DNA of 64,000 nucleotides, taken from NCBI RefSeq assembly GCF_001458175.1, contig NZ_CYPW01000006.1, positions 704,103-768,102 of the forward strand, in the 5' to 3' direction. Positions within the stretch are counted from its first letter, which is position 1; the number at the start of each line of letters is the position of its first letter. Made by a program: the position numbers and the translations under genes. The stretch comes from Shimia marina. GTDB lineage: Bacteria > Pseudomonadota > Alphaproteobacteria > Rhodobacterales > Rhodobacteraceae. Positions 41,697-51,715 of the stretch are shown one piece after another. The notes beneath the pieces were generated by a model that did no database searches, was not told where the DNA came from, and saw only the letters and a program-made list of their open reading frames with translations.

Positions 41697-44600
41697 TAGT
41701 CACGCTGAAAGAACAGGCCGATGCCGTTGTCGTCATCCGATCCCACTTTGCCTTTGATCGTGAGATTGTCAGTCACATCCAGATTGAGGCTGATGGACGA
41801 GCGCCCTGTGCTGTCCACGCCGATCTCTGTGTAAACGTTTTCATTGATGTATTTGCCAGCGCGCAGACCCGGCGTGCCGGATTCATCAAAGGTCAGCCCC
41901 AGATCATCCAGCCCGGAGTTTTCCCCAAGCCGGGGGCCGCTGGGCCCTTGGCCGGAGAGTGTTGCCAGCGCGCCCGCCAGTTGGGCGGCCTGAAGGGCCG
42001 AGATGCTGGAGAGATCCCGGCCAAAGAGCAGCTGCGAGAGTACCTCGTCTTCGGGCAGTTCCGGATCGCTTTCCAGCAGGATTTGGGGGTCATCCAGAGG
42101 CCCATCAAGGATCACATAGATGGTGGCATCTGGCTGTTCGGAGATGGCCACGACCCGCATGGTGGGCACAAAATCTCCGAGCATAGAAATCCGCCCCTCG
42201 TCGATCTCAAAGGTTTTGGCCAGAAAATCGAGACGGCCCCGGATGAGATCCAACTCGCCATTTGGCGAGACGGCATTGGTGGTGCCGGTGATACGCATCC
42301 CGCCGTTGAAATCCGCATTCAGACCGAGGCCGCGCACGGCGATGCGCTCCTGAATGTCGATGGTGACATCCAAATTGAAAGGCGGTGCGGAGCTGTTTGA
42401 GGATTTTTCGCGGGCAATCAGCCCGGCGCGATCACGGGTGGTGCGGATCGCAGCGGTTTCGTGGATGTGGTTGATGTCTGGGACAGGCCCGGCGCCGGAG
42501 AGGGCCACCGGAGTGATGCTCACATCGGTGTGCCCGACGCGGATGTCGCCCGCGATGGTGCCGCCACCGGTGAGAGGACCTGTGAGGGTGATGTCGCCAT
42601 CCAGCTCAGTTTTGAGGAGCTGGCCTTGTTGGTATTGAATGTCGCGCAATGTGATGGGCAGATTTGCCGAGAAAGGCGCGGCGAGATTGATGCTGCCGTT
42701 GACGCCAATATCGCCGCCGCCGGAGAACCGGCTTGTGACAGCAATCTGCGCGGCGTTATTGGCCAAATTCACCGTGCCGCCGATATCCTCGAGCGCGATT
42801 CGCAGATCGGGCATGGCAAACCGGGTGTCGTTGAAAGAAACCGTGCCCGTGACGTTTTCCGGGGCCAGCGCGCCCTGAACGCGCAAATCATACCGGGCCA
42901 GACCCTGTACTGAATTGGGTGACAAGATCAGGTTGGCCACCGCCAATGGCAGGGTGCCGGACAGGGTTAGATCATTGCCGGTCCCGGTGGGGTCAATCAC
43001 GCCGCGCCCGGTGCTTGAGGTGTCAAACGGGCCGGTGGCGTCAAAGCGCAGGTCGATGCCCGCTGCGGTCTGAGTGACGCTGGCTTCCACATGGGCCGCG
43101 CCGGGGAGGCTGGGCAAAAGGGCCTGTACCCGCCCGATGTCCAAGGTCAGATCGGCGGAAGGGTCGCCGGTGGCAGGGAGGCTGGCCTGAATTTTGGCGC
43201 TGCTCTCTGCTGGCGCGGTTGCCGCGACATCAAAGGCCCAGTCGCTGCCGGTTTGCGTGGCACTGCCTGAGACGGTCACCGGCCCGCGGATGCCATCAAG
43301 ATCCAGCACCCGCGCAATGTCATCCAATGCTGTCTCAAAGGTCAGGGCACTGTCCTGACTGGCCAATGTGCCCGCACCTGAAAGACGCAAAGCCGCGCTT
43401 GTCACCTCACCCTTGTGCAGGGTCAGGCCGTTTTCGTCCCGTTTGGCGGAAATATCGAGGCTGCTTGGCCCGGCGAGCAGGGGATCGGCGCGTGGATCGT
43501 CAATGGCCAGATCCTGTCCGGTGGCCCGCAGCGTCAGGTCAAATCCGCCATTCAGAGGCGCGATGTCTCCGGTCAGGCTGGCACTGAGCGCGCCCGCGAT
43601 GGCGCGGTTGGCGAGCCCGGCAAAGGCCGCAAGATCTGGCACGTCAAGATCCGCCTGCGTGGCGATGACCATATCCGCGCCGGTGCCTGTGATATGGGCG
43701 TCACCGGTGGCGGTCATCTGTGCGGCCTGAAGTGTCAGGCCGGAAATTTTGATGCCTGCGTCCTCTTCCCAGAGGATGTCAGCAACAAAAGAGCCGGTGT
43801 CGCCCAGCGTATCGGCCAGCGTGGCATCGCTCATCACCAGCCCATCCATATCCAGCGCAAGCGCGGCGGTGATCCGCTCTTTGGGGGTGGTTGTGATGGT
43901 GCCGGAGCCTTTGAGCGCGAGCTGATCAAGTTTGAGCGCGTTGCTGTCGATTCCGGTGATATCGCCTGTCAGCGACCAGGCATCACCGGCTGCGGCGTTA
44001 AACTCTGCCTTGAGCGCAGCGCTGGTGATGTATTTCTTTGGCCCGCCCACGGGCAGCAACACCGCATCGCCATCGGCGTCGCGCAGGTCGATGTCCAGAT
44101 CAAAACTTGCGGGCAGGTTCTCTGGTGTGAGGGCGAGCGCGCCGCGCAGGTTCAGCGCGCTGGAGGTAAGCGCGAGATTTTCAAGCGTGGTGCGGCCATC
44201 ATCAAAGCGGCGCAGCAGGGTGTTGAGCGCAATGTTCTCGCCAAAGAAGTCCTTGTAGTCAGGCGCAAACAGCGGGGCCATATTGCCGCTGATATCGGCG
44301 CGGATCACCTGTGTCGGCGCGGCGTCTGTATTGGCACCGGGTTCTGTGGACAGAACGATTTCGCCGCCCAGACGCTCCTCGCCCTCTGTGGTCAGGCGCA
44401 GATCGGCGGTGAAGTCTTCCAAAGGGCCCGCGCCCAGAACGGTCAACCCAACCTCTGGCGCGCCGGGCAATTTGGCCAATGTGGCCACCAGACCGCCGGG
44501 GTCTTCATGCACCTGAAGGTCAATGCGCAGTGCGCCGGTGTCGTTGGCATAGGCCCCATCCAGTGCAAAGCGCCCCGCCGGGCCATTCAGGCGCGCCGCG

Positions 44601-45124
44601 CTGATCAGCGCCTCACCGGTGCCGCCTTCCAGTATCAGCCGCGCGGTGAGTGACATATCCACAGGTTCCCCAAGCAGGGAGTCTCCAAGGGAAATACGCT
44701 CTGCTTTCAGGGATTGAATATTGATGCTGACCGGCAATTCCGGCAGCGCAAAGGGCTTGGCTTCGGCAGTTGTGGGGGCAGGCTCTGATTTGGGTGCGCG
44801 GGCAAGAATGATCTCTTCTGCGCTCAGTTCGTTGACATTGATATTGCCACGCAGCACGGCCAGCCGGTTCCAGTTCAATGTCACGCCATTGAGGGTCAGC
44901 CAGAGCCCTTCGGCGTCAGAGATGCGCAGGCTGTCCAATGTCGCGTTTGAACTGATGGCACCGCGCAGCCCCACGACCTCGACCTCACGCCCCGCGCCGG
45001 AAAGCGAGTCTTCCAGAAAACGGGTGAGCATGCCCTTATCTTCGTCGCTGGCCTCCTCTGCCTCTTGGGCAAAGGCGTGGAGCGGTAAAAATGACAGCAG
45101 GAGAATAAAGAGCCAGCGCATCAA
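41693..45124 (-). CDS. tamB: Translocation and assembly module protein TamB
   Basis: An 1143-residue inner-membrane-anchored protein that spans the periplasm and works with TamA in outer-membrane protein or phospholipid transport. The N-terminal signal/anchor is about 1-20 (MRWLFILLLSFLPLHAFA). A very long beta-rich repetitive body follows. The C-terminal DUF490 domain has LDLIRGRLDFLAKTFEIDEG (about 985-1004) and DDPQILLESDPELPEDEVLS, both family signatures. Its ATG overlaps the tamA stop (45121-45124). Confidence 0.94.
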   Translation of the reverse strand: MMRWLFILLLSFLPLHAFAQEAEEASDEDKGMLTRFLEDSLSGAGREVEVVGLRGAISSNATLDSLRISDAEGLWLTLNGVTLNWNRLAVLRGNINVNELSAEEIILARAPKSEPAPTTAEAKPFALPELPVSINIQSLKAERISLGDSLLGEPVDMSLTARLILEGGTGEALISAARLNGPAGRFALDGAYANDTGALRIDLQVHEDPGGLVATLAKLPGAPEVGLTVLGAGPLEDFTADLRLTTEGEERLGGEIVLSTEPGANTDAAPTQVIRADISGNMAPLFAPDYKDFFGENIALNTLLRRFDDGRTTLENLALTSSALNLRGALALTPENLPASFDLDIDLRDADGDAVLLPVGGPKKYITSAALKAEFNAAAGDAWSLTGDITGIDSNALKLDQLALKGSGTITTTPKERITAALALDMDGLVMSDATLADTLGDTGSFVADILWEEDAGIKISGLTLQAAQMTATGDAHITGTGADMVIATQADLDVPDLAAFAGLANRAIAGALSASLTGDIAPLNGGFDLTLRATGQDLAIDDPRADPLLAGPSSLDISAKRDENGLTLHKGEVTSAALRLSGAGTLASQDSALTFETALDDIARVLDLDGIRGPVTVSGSATQTGSDWAFDVAATAPAESSAKIQASLPATGDPSADLTLDIGRVQALLPSLPGAAHVEASVTQTAAGIDLRFDATGPFDTSSTGRGVIDPTGTGNDLTLSGTLPLAVANLILSPNSVQGLARYDLRVQGALAPENVTGTVSFNDTRFAMPDLRIALEDIGGTVNLANNAAQIAVTSRFSGGGDIGVNGSINLAAPFSANLPITLRDIQYQQGQLLKTELDGDITLTGPLTGGGTIAGDIRVGHTDVSITPVALSGAGPVPDINHIHETAAIRTTRDRAGLIAREKSSNSSAPPFNLDVTIDIQERIAVRGLGLNADFNGGMRITGTTNAVSPNGELDLIRGRLDFLAKTFEIDEGRISMLGDFVPTMRVVAISEQPDATIYVILDGPLDDPQILLESDPELPEDEVLSQLLFGRDLSSISALQAAQLAGALATLSGQGPSGPRLGENSGLDDLGLTFDESGTPGLRAGKYINENVYTEIGVDSTGRSSISLNLDVTDNLTIKGKVGSDDDNGIGLFFQRDY

Positions 45125-46929
45125 TATGTATGTCCTATGCCGATGTAGAGCTGAACGCCATCGCCGGTACCGCCAGAGACCGGCAGACCAAGATCAAGAC
45201 GCAGAGGGCCAAAGCCGGTGTTATAGCGCACGCCAAGCCCCGCACCGGCGTGCCAGCTGCCGCCAGAAGTCAGCGCAGCAGATTCGCCGACAAACCCGGC
45301 GTCATAAAAGGCCACTGTGGAGATGGTGTCGGTGATTTTCACACGCAATTCGCCGGACAGTCCGAGAAAGGACAGACCCCCGCTTTCGATGCCGTCCACG
45401 GTGACGAAGTTGGATTGATAGGGCTGGCCCCGCACGGTGCCGCCGCCGCCGGAATAAAACAGCAGGTCCGGTGGAGTTTCAGACAGAGACGGGCCGATGA
45501 TGCTGCCGAGTTGTAAGCGGCCTGCCGCGATCACGCCATTGTCCGATCCAAATCCGCGATAGGCCCGCAAGTCGCCTTCGAGGTAAAGCGTGCTTTCCGC
45601 ATCCCCGCCACCCGCATAGGGGAAGGCCGTGGCCTCGACATAGTAGCCTCGGGTTGGGTTGGAGATATTGTCACGCCGGTCCAGTTTGGTGGTGGAAGAC
45701 ACGCCGATGGCTTTGAAGTGGCGTTCGCCGAAATTGTCATCCACGTCAGAAAAGAAGCCGGTGAGCGCGAGGCTGGTTTCAAAGCGGTCAGAGTGAATGC
45801 GCTTGAGACCAACCGAGGCCCCAAGCTGGCGCAGGAAATAGAGGTCTTCGTCCTCTTGCTTCAGCTCAGCGCCAAGTGTCAGGGAGACATTAGATCGTAA
45901 GGTGGCTGGGCGCGTGTATAAGGTGCCGACACGGTAGTTCACGCCGCTGCTTTGCGCACCGAGATTTTCGATGGCCGCATCAAACCGCAGGCTGTCGGCC
46001 TGATTGCGCAGATTGCGGTGCAGCCAGAAGGCTGTCAGGCTGAGCCCATCACGGCTTTCCAATTCGGCACCAAAGCCGAACCGCCGGGGCGCGTTATCCA
46101 CCACCGTCAGTTCCATATCCAATGTGTCATCCGCATTCGGTGTGTCCGCTTCGCGCAGGTCGATGCTGCGAAAGGTTTCGGTACGGCGCAGACGTGCAGA
46201 AACCTGACTGACCGTTTCGGGGGAAAAAGGCGCGCCTTCGGGCAGGTCCGCAATTTCCAGAACCCGTGCCTCTGGCACTTTGGAGTCCCCTCGATAAGTC
46301 AGCTTGCCAAACCGCAATTTGGGGCCTGGCTCCAGAGTGATGTCCACATCCAGTTCGCTGTTGCGGTGGTCGGCGGTGATGGATTGATCAGACACACGGG
46401 CTTTGGCATGGCCCTCGGTGCGCCAGCCATCAATCCCTTCCCGTGCCGCGCTTTCAATGGCGTTCAGATTGGCCGGGGCTTTGGGGGCAAAGTCTTCGGT
46501 CAGTTCCGTCTCTGGCGTCAAAGGCGCCATCTCGGTCCGCCCAAAGAGGAAACGCGGTCCCGGTGTCACATCGACCACAACGTCTGAGACGGTCGCAATA
46601 TTGGCAAAAGGGGAGATGTCGGCGGCTTCCTGCCCGTTGACGCGGATAGAGATCTTCGGGCTGAAATAGCCTTGTCCATAGAGCACGCTGATCATGCGTT
46701 TGTAGTCAGACTGCGCGGCGGCAACGACATCCTGTCCGCCCGTTGTGCCGTCTTCTTTGGCAGTTGTGAGCAGGGACGCGCCACTGAGGCGGTCCGGCAG
46801 TGTCTCATCGCCACCATGGGTGCGGAAATCTATTTCAAAGGCGTTCAGGGGTTCTAGGGTGATCCCAAGACCTGCCGTTGCAACCATTGTTCCGAAAAGG
46901 GTGCGGAGCCACCATGCGCTTATTCGCAA
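45121..46929 (-). CDS. tamA: Autotransporter assembly factor TamA (BamA family)
   Basis: An Omp85-type outer-membrane protein of about 602 residues. A signal peptide ends near EPLNA. Then come three POTRA-type repeats (about 30-270) and a 16-strand barrel with the late motif SAALTSGGSWHAGAGLGVRYNTGFGPLRLDL (in two segments) that ends in a C-terminal aromatic. TamA pairs with TamB, encoded downstream with a four-base overlap. The start is unclear. TTG at 46929 behind GGGGGA gives a compact signal peptide and is chosen; TTG at 46983 would add 18 residues. Confidence 0.9.
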   Translation of the reverse strand: MRISAWWLRTLFGTMVATAGLGITLEPLNAFEIDFRTHGGDETLPDRLSGASLLTTAKEDGTTGGQDVVAAAQSDYKRMISVLYGQGYFSPKISIRVNGQEAADISPFANIATVSDVVVDVTPGPRFLFGRTEMAPLTPETELTEDFAPKAPANLNAIESAAREGIDGWRTEGHAKARVSDQSITADHRNSELDVDITLEPGPKLRFGKLTYRGDSKVPEARVLEIADLPEGAPFSPETVSQVSARLRRTETFRSIDLREADTPNADDTLDMELTVVDNAPRRFGFGAELESRDGLSLTAFWLHRNLRNQADSLRFDAAIENLGAQSSGVNYRVGTLYTRPATLRSNVSLTLGAELKQEDEDLYFLRQLGASVGLKRIHSDRFETSLALTGFFSDVDDNFGERHFKAIGVSSTTKLDRRDNISNPTRGYYVEATAFPYAGGGDAESTLYLEGDLRAYRGFGSDNGVIAAGRLQLGSIIGPSLSETPPDLLFYSGGGGTVRGQPYQSNFVTVDGIESGGLSFLGLSGELRVKITDTISTVAFYDAGFVGESAALTSGGSWHAGAGLGVRYNTGFGPLRLDLGLPVSGGTGDGVQLYIGIGHTY

Positions 46930-47096
46930 CCTAATCCCCCATGCGCCAAAACCACACTTCAAAAAATCGTCCCGTCGCGCCAATCAGGACAGCAGAGGCC
47001 GCCAGAGTATCGCAAGCGGGACTCTCTGGCCATACGGCAATCTTACACCTGTGATTGCAATCGTGTAGGAGCGTGTAAAGATGGTTTTTTAATAGA

Positions 47097-47136
47097 ATGC
47101 GTGACCTTGCGTTGAAATGCGTGACCTTGCGTTGAA
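47097..47136 (+). repeat. Exact 20-base tandem duplication in the plsC leader
   Basis: ATGCGTGACCTTGCGTTGAA occurs at 47097-47116 and again at 47117-47136. The second copy ends 10 bases before the plsC ATG. Each copy carries an ATG; the first opens a 12-codon frame ending in TGA inside the second. Confidence 0.9.
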
Positions 47137-47146
47137 GAGACGAAAC

Positions 47147-47848
47147 ATGAAACCCTTTGGGCAAACCTATCCTATTTTGGTACTGCGCAGTCTGCTGTTT
47201 TACAGCAGTGCGGGATTGGCAGTGGTGCCGTTTCTGATGCTCTGGCCTGCGCTCTGGATATCGCGGGATCGGGTCTATGCGATTTCAGACCGGTATCTGC
47301 AGGTGCAGCTTTGGTTGCTGCGTGTGATCTGTGGCGTGCGGTACGAAGTGACCGGAAAGGTGCATGTGCCTTCAGGGCCGGTTATTTTTGCGTCACAGCA
47401 TGAGAGTACTTGGGAAACACTGTATTTTGAGGTCTTGCTCGGGCGTCCGGTGATGTATGCGAAAAAGTCGATTTTCTCTTATCCGGTTTTCGGGCCGGTG
47501 ATGTGCAAGATGGGGCATATTCCTGTTGAAGCGGGGGGCAGCGCTGATGCGGTGCGGGCCGGGTTTCGCGCGGGTACTGAAGCGCTGGAAGCGGGGCGCA
47601 GTTTGGTGATTTTTCCAAGCGGCACCCGGCGCAAGTCTCGCGTGGCAGAGCTTCAGGCTGGGGTGGGCGTGCTCTATCAACTGGCAGGATGCCCGGTGTG
47701 TCCCGTGCGGTTGAATTCTGGAGCGTGCTGGCCGCATGACAGTTTTGTTAAGCAGCCAGGAACCATTCGGGTGGAGATTTGTCCTGCTATAGAAGCGGGC
47801 CTAACGCGGCGCCGATTCATGGTTGTTTTGGATGAAGCACTGCGCTGA
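47147..47848 (+). CDS. plsC: 1-acyl-sn-glycerol-3-phosphate acyltransferase (PlsC-type)
   Basis: A 233-residue membrane acyltransferase that makes phosphatidic acid from lysophosphatidic acid. An N-terminal helix (about 10-35) precedes the catalytic block FASQHESTWETLYFE. This is an HX4E variant of the usual HX4D. The second and third blocks, KKSIFSYPVFGPVM and IFPSGTRR, are present. ATG 47147 is preferred to 47117, which lies within the repeat and has no ribosome binding site. Upstream is a tandem duplication; downstream is the flagellar cluster. Confidence 0.85.
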   Translation: MKPFGQTYPILVLRSLLFYSSAGLAVVPFLMLWPALWISRDRVYAISDRYLQVQLWLLRVICGVRYEVTGKVHVPSGPVIFASQHESTWETLYFEVLLGRPVMYAKKSIFSYPVFGPVMCKMGHIPVEAGGSADAVRAGFRAGTEALEAGRSLVIFPSGTRRKSRVAELQAGVGVLYQLAGCPVCPVRLNSGACWPHDSFVKQPGTIRVEICPAIEAGLTRRRFMVVLDEALR

Positions 47849-47962
47849 AACTCTGTCCTGAAATCCGGATTGGGGCCAAAAATCCTTAAAATACCATTTG
47901 TTAAGGGCGGAGTAAGCCCTGCTCGCTACCACTTGGGACAGGGTGAGAAAAAGGTGAGTGCG

Positions 47963-48787
47963 ATGGCTGATAATTCCAACGCGCCGGTGATCATTAAACG
48001 TAAGAAAGTGGTCGGCGGCGATGGGCATCATGGTGGGGCGTGGAAAATCGCCTATGCGGACTTTGTGACCGCGATGATGGCCTTCTTTCTTCTGATGTGG
48101 CTGATCAATGCGACAACAGAGCAACAACGACTTGGCATTGCGGAGTTCTTCAACCCGTCTGTGCCGCTGAACAAGATTTCCGGTGGGGGAAGTGCGATGT
48201 TTGGTGGTGACAACGTGTTGGAAGAGAGGATTCTGGCCTATTCAGGGACCGGCGGTCTGCCCACGTCTCTGAAAGGACAGCCGGAAGCAGTTGAGTTTCA
48301 GCAGCCCGGATCGGGGCAGGAAGATGGGCTCAAAGAGGTGCAGGATCTGTTGATCGGTGGGGGCGGGGAAAGCCTTCTGTCGGATAATATGCTCAAACAT
48401 GTGGTGACGCGTGTGACCGATGAAGGCCTCGTGATCGAGATCTTTGATGCGGACAACGCCCGTTTGTTTGTTCAGGGCACGTCGGAACCGATGCCGCTGC
48501 TCTTGGATATTGCGGAGGTCTTGTCTGAAGTGTCCGGTCTGGTGTCCAACAATGTAGCGGTGGAGGGTCATGTACGCTCTGAACTGATTACAGTGCGGGA
48601 GACCCAAGCCTGGCCATTGTCATCGAATCGGGCGAACGCCATGCGGGAGTTGCTGACAATCTTTGGTTTGGAAGAAAACCGGATTGCACGTGTCACGGGA
48701 CATGCGGATCGTGAAATGGTCTCCAATATTCCCAGAGACCTTAGAAACAACCGGATTGAGATCATTCTGCTGCGCTCGGATCAGTGA
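47963..48787 (+). CDS. motB: Flagellar motor stator protein MotB
   Basis: A 274-residue stator subunit. The single transmembrane helix AYADFVTAMMAFFLLMWLI (about 30-48) carries the proton-binding Asp33. A plug region and a C-terminal OmpA-like peptidoglycan-binding domain (about 165-272, with VEGHVRSE and VTGHADRE) follow. AAGGTGAG precedes the ATG. No motA is in this window, so the partner lies elsewhere. It is followed by hook and filament-junction genes. Confidence 0.93.
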   Translation: MADNSNAPVIIKRKKVVGGDGHHGGAWKIAYADFVTAMMAFFLLMWLINATTEQQRLGIAEFFNPSVPLNKISGGGSAMFGGDNVLEERILAYSGTGGLPTSLKGQPEAVEFQQPGSGQEDGLKEVQDLLIGGGGESLLSDNMLKHVVTRVTDEGLVIEIFDADNARLFVQGTSEPMPLLLDIAEVLSEVSGLVSNNVAVEGHVRSELITVRETQAWPLSSNRANAMRELLTIFGLEENRIARVTGHADREMVSNIPRDLRNNRIEIILLRSDQ

Positions 48788-48914
48788 TCTGGGCACAGTC
48801 CGGGGCGCGCTCCGGCTGGATGGTGAGGAGGAAACTTCAGCTGCGTTAGTTGGCTGTTAAGGCACGCCTCGTAACAGTTTGTGCGAACAGATTGTTACAG
48901 CAGAAAGGCGTATC

Positions 48915-50219
48915 ATGTCGATTTCCTCCTCGCTTAATGCCGGTGTGGCCGGGCTCTCGGCCAATGCGACCCGCTTGGCGACCATCTCTGACAACATCGC
49001 GAACTCGGCCACCTATGGCTATCGCCGTGTGGAGACGGATTTTCAGTCAATGGTCTCCGGAGCCAAAGGCGGGAAGTACTCCGCGGGTGGTGTGCAGGCC
49101 AGCAGCCGCCGCCTGATTGACACGGGCGGCTCGCTGATCCCGACCACGAACCCGACCGATCTTGCGGTGCGTGGGCGCGGATTTTTGCCGGTGGCCTCTG
49201 CCAATGCGATCAAGGCAGGCAATCAAAACCCACAGCTGATGATGGCCACAACCGGATCTTTCCGTCCGGACAAAGACGGCTATCTGGTGTCTGAAGCGGG
49301 TCTGGCTCTGATGGGCTGGCCAGCCAACACCGATGGCACATTCCCCAATGTGCCGCGGGATTCCAACAATGCGCTGGAGCCCATCCGCCTGCTGACCACG
49401 GAGCTGGCTGGCTCCCCAACCACATCTGTGGCGCTGGGCGTGAACCTGCCCTCGACCTCCACCGTGGCTGGTGCCGCCGGTGATGTTGAAGTGCTGAGCA
49501 TTGAATACTACGGCAACCTTGGTCAGCCTGAGACGCTGAACATTTCCTTCACGCCAACGGTTCCGGCAACGGGCTCTTCCAATGAATGGCGCATGGAAAT
49601 CCGCGATTCGGCTTCTGGCGGCGCGGTGATTGGCGACTACACCATGACCTTCGAAGATGCGCGCACCGATGCGGGCACGCTGCAGGCTGTGGTGACCAAC
49701 TCGGGTGGGGCCTATGACCCGGTCACAGGTAAGGCCATGCTGAACGTGGGCGGTGGCCCCATGGAAATCGATCTGGGGATTCTGGGTGAGACCGGCGGCA
49801 TGAGCCAGCTTGGCGATGCTTATGCCCCTCTGAAAGTGGGCAAGGATGGCGCGCCGGTTGGCACGATGACGGACATCAACGTGGACGGCAATGGCATCGT
49901 GACCGCGAATTATAACACCGGCATCACCCGCACGATCTTCCGGATCCCACTGGTGGATGTGCCAAACCCCAATGAGTTGGGCATCTCGCTCGACTTCCAG
50001 ACCTATGTGCCTTCCAGCGCCAGTGGCCCCTACTTCATGTGGGATGCCGGCACCGGCCCCTCTGGTGAAATTTTGTCGTTCATGCGCGAAGAATCGGCGA
50101 CCGATGTGGCGTCCGAGCTGACCGACATGATCAAGACACAACGTGCCTACAGCACCAACGCCAAGGTCATTCAGACCGTGGATGAGATGCTGCAGGAAAC
50201 CACCAACATCAAGCGTTGA
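48915..50219 (+). CDS. flgE: Flagellar hook protein FlgE
   Basis: A 434-residue hook protein. The N-terminal rod/hook signature is SLNAGVAGLSANATRLATISDNIANSATYGY (two parts, about 6-36). A variable central region is followed by the C-terminal helix ASELTDMIKTQRAYSTNAKVIQTVDEML. These terminal coiled coils assemble the universal joint. AAGG precedes the ATG at 48915. It lies 37 bases upstream of flgK. Confidence 0.93.
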   Translation: MSISSSLNAGVAGLSANATRLATISDNIANSATYGYRRVETDFQSMVSGAKGGKYSAGGVQASSRRLIDTGGSLIPTTNPTDLAVRGRGFLPVASANAIKAGNQNPQLMMATTGSFRPDKDGYLVSEAGLALMGWPANTDGTFPNVPRDSNNALEPIRLLTTELAGSPTTSVALGVNLPSTSTVAGAAGDVEVLSIEYYGNLGQPETLNISFTPTVPATGSSNEWRMEIRDSASGGAVIGDYTMTFEDARTDAGTLQAVVTNSGGAYDPVTGKAMLNVGGGPMEIDLGILGETGGMSQLGDAYAPLKVGKDGAPVGTMTDINVDGNGIVTANYNTGITRTIFRIPLVDVPNPNELGISLDFQTYVPSSASGPYFMWDAGTGPSGEILSFMREESATDVASELTDMIKTQRAYSTNAKVIQTVDEMLQETTNIKR

Positions 50220-50256
50220 TGAATTTGCCGAGGCCGTTGGCCCGAAAGGATAAGTC

Positions 50257-51711
50257 ATGAGTATCTCAAGCGCTCTTACCAATGCGATGAGCGGTCTGAC
50301 GGCTTCGGCGCGCAGCGCGGAGGTTCTGTCATCCAACATCGCCAATGCCTCCACCGAAGGCTATGGGCGGCGCACGTTGAGTGTGTCGGCCGGGCAATAT
50401 GGGTATTCCGGCGGCGTGTCCCTGAATGGGGTGACCCGCCATGTGAACCCGGTGACCATCGCCGAACGGCGGTTGGCGGATGCCGGCCAGCAGATGACCA
50501 GCAACACCAGCGCGTTTTACACCCGTCTGGAACGTCTTGTTGGCACGCCGGATCAGGCCAACAGCCTGTCTGGTCTGCTTGCGGATTTTGAAAGCACTCT
50601 GGCCACCGCCACGGGGGCGCCGGACAGCGATGTGCGTCTGGCCAATGCCTCCCTCTCTGCCGAACGCGTGGTGGAAGGGTTCAATGAGGCCTCCGCAGGC
50701 ATTCAGAAAATGCGTTCTGAAGCGGATGATCAGATTGGCGGCATGATCAAGGAACTGAACCAGTTGCTGGAGCAGACCGAAGATTTTAACCGCAAAATAT
50801 CTCTGGCGATCAACCAGGGTTATGAAACCGCCGCTCTGGAAGATGCGCGGCATGTGGTTCTGGACAAGATTGGGGAGTTGGTGCCAATCCGCACGGCTGA
50901 GCGTGATCGCGGCGCGGTGGCGCTTTACACAACCAATGGGGCCGTATTGCTGGATGGCAAAGCGGCGGAAATCGAATTTAGTGCCGCTGGCACGGTGATG
51001 CCGCATATGACAGCAGGCAATGGCATGCTGTCTGGCATCACCATCAATGGGTACACCATGCGGATCGACTCCCAGAAGGGCGCTCTGGCCGGCGGCGCGA
51101 TTGGCGCGCAGTTTGCCATTCGCGATGAATATGCGGTGCAGGCGCAGACCGATCTGGATGCGGCGGCGCGCAACCTTGTGGAGCGGTTTCAGGATCCAAC
51201 GATGGACCCGACGCTGGGTGCTGGCGATGCCGGGCTGTTCACCGATGCGGGGCTGGCCTTCAACGTGGCTGATGAAACCGGTCTGGCCGGACGTCTGGAA
51301 CTGAACACTCTGGTGGATCTGGATGGCGCCGGAGAAACATGGCGTCTGCGCGATGGTCTGGGTGCGGCAACACCGGGAGATTCTGGCGACGCCAGCCAGC
51401 TCAACCGCATGCTGGATGCGATGCGGGAGCAGGTGGTGCCGGTCTCCGGCGGATATGGCGGCAAGGCTGTGGCGATGACCGAACTGGGCGGCAAGTTCCT
51501 GTCCAGCGTGTCTGGCGCGCGGGTGCAGGCCGAGCTGGATGAGACATTCGCCTCCGCGCAACTGGTCACGCTTGAAGAACTGGAACTGCTGGATGGTGTG
51601 GACACCGACCAAGAGTTGCAGCGGCTGATGCTTGTGGAGCAGGCCTATGCCGCAAACGCCCGCCTGATTCAGGCGGCTGATGAAATGATGGAATCCTTGT
51701 TGAGGTTGTAA
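50257..51711 (+). CDS. flgK: Flagellar hook-associated protein 1 (FlgK)
   Basis: A 484-residue junction protein between hook and filament. The N-terminal SISSALTNAMSGLTASARSA / EVLSSNIANASTEGYGRR (about 2-39) and the C-terminal ELQRLMLVEQAYAANARLIQAADEMMESLL are typical of axial proteins. The size matches alphaproteobacterial FlgK. It is four bases from flgL, so the pair is co-translated. Confidence 0.93.
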   Translation: MSISSALTNAMSGLTASARSAEVLSSNIANASTEGYGRRTLSVSAGQYGYSGGVSLNGVTRHVNPVTIAERRLADAGQQMTSNTSAFYTRLERLVGTPDQANSLSGLLADFESTLATATGAPDSDVRLANASLSAERVVEGFNEASAGIQKMRSEADDQIGGMIKELNQLLEQTEDFNRKISLAINQGYETAALEDARHVVLDKIGELVPIRTAERDRGAVALYTTNGAVLLDGKAAEIEFSAAGTVMPHMTAGNGMLSGITINGYTMRIDSQKGALAGGAIGAQFAIRDEYAVQAQTDLDAAARNLVERFQDPTMDPTLGAGDAGLFTDAGLAFNVADETGLAGRLELNTLVDLDGAGETWRLRDGLGAATPGDSGDASQLNRMLDAMREQVVPVSGGYGGKAVAMTELGGKFLSSVSGARVQAELDETFASAQLVTLEELELLDGVDTDQELQRLMLVEQAYAANARLIQAADEMMESLLRL

Positions 51712-51715
51712 GAAC

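Noticed and set aside
43415..44653. A 412-codon plus-strand frame inside tamB
   Set aside because: Antisense shadow of a GC-rich gene. There is no ribosome binding site or known motif.
47147..47848. HX4E instead of HX4D in PlsC as a sign of an inactive enzyme
   Set aside because: Glutamate variants occur in related alphaproteobacterial acyltransferases, and the other catalytic blocks are intact.
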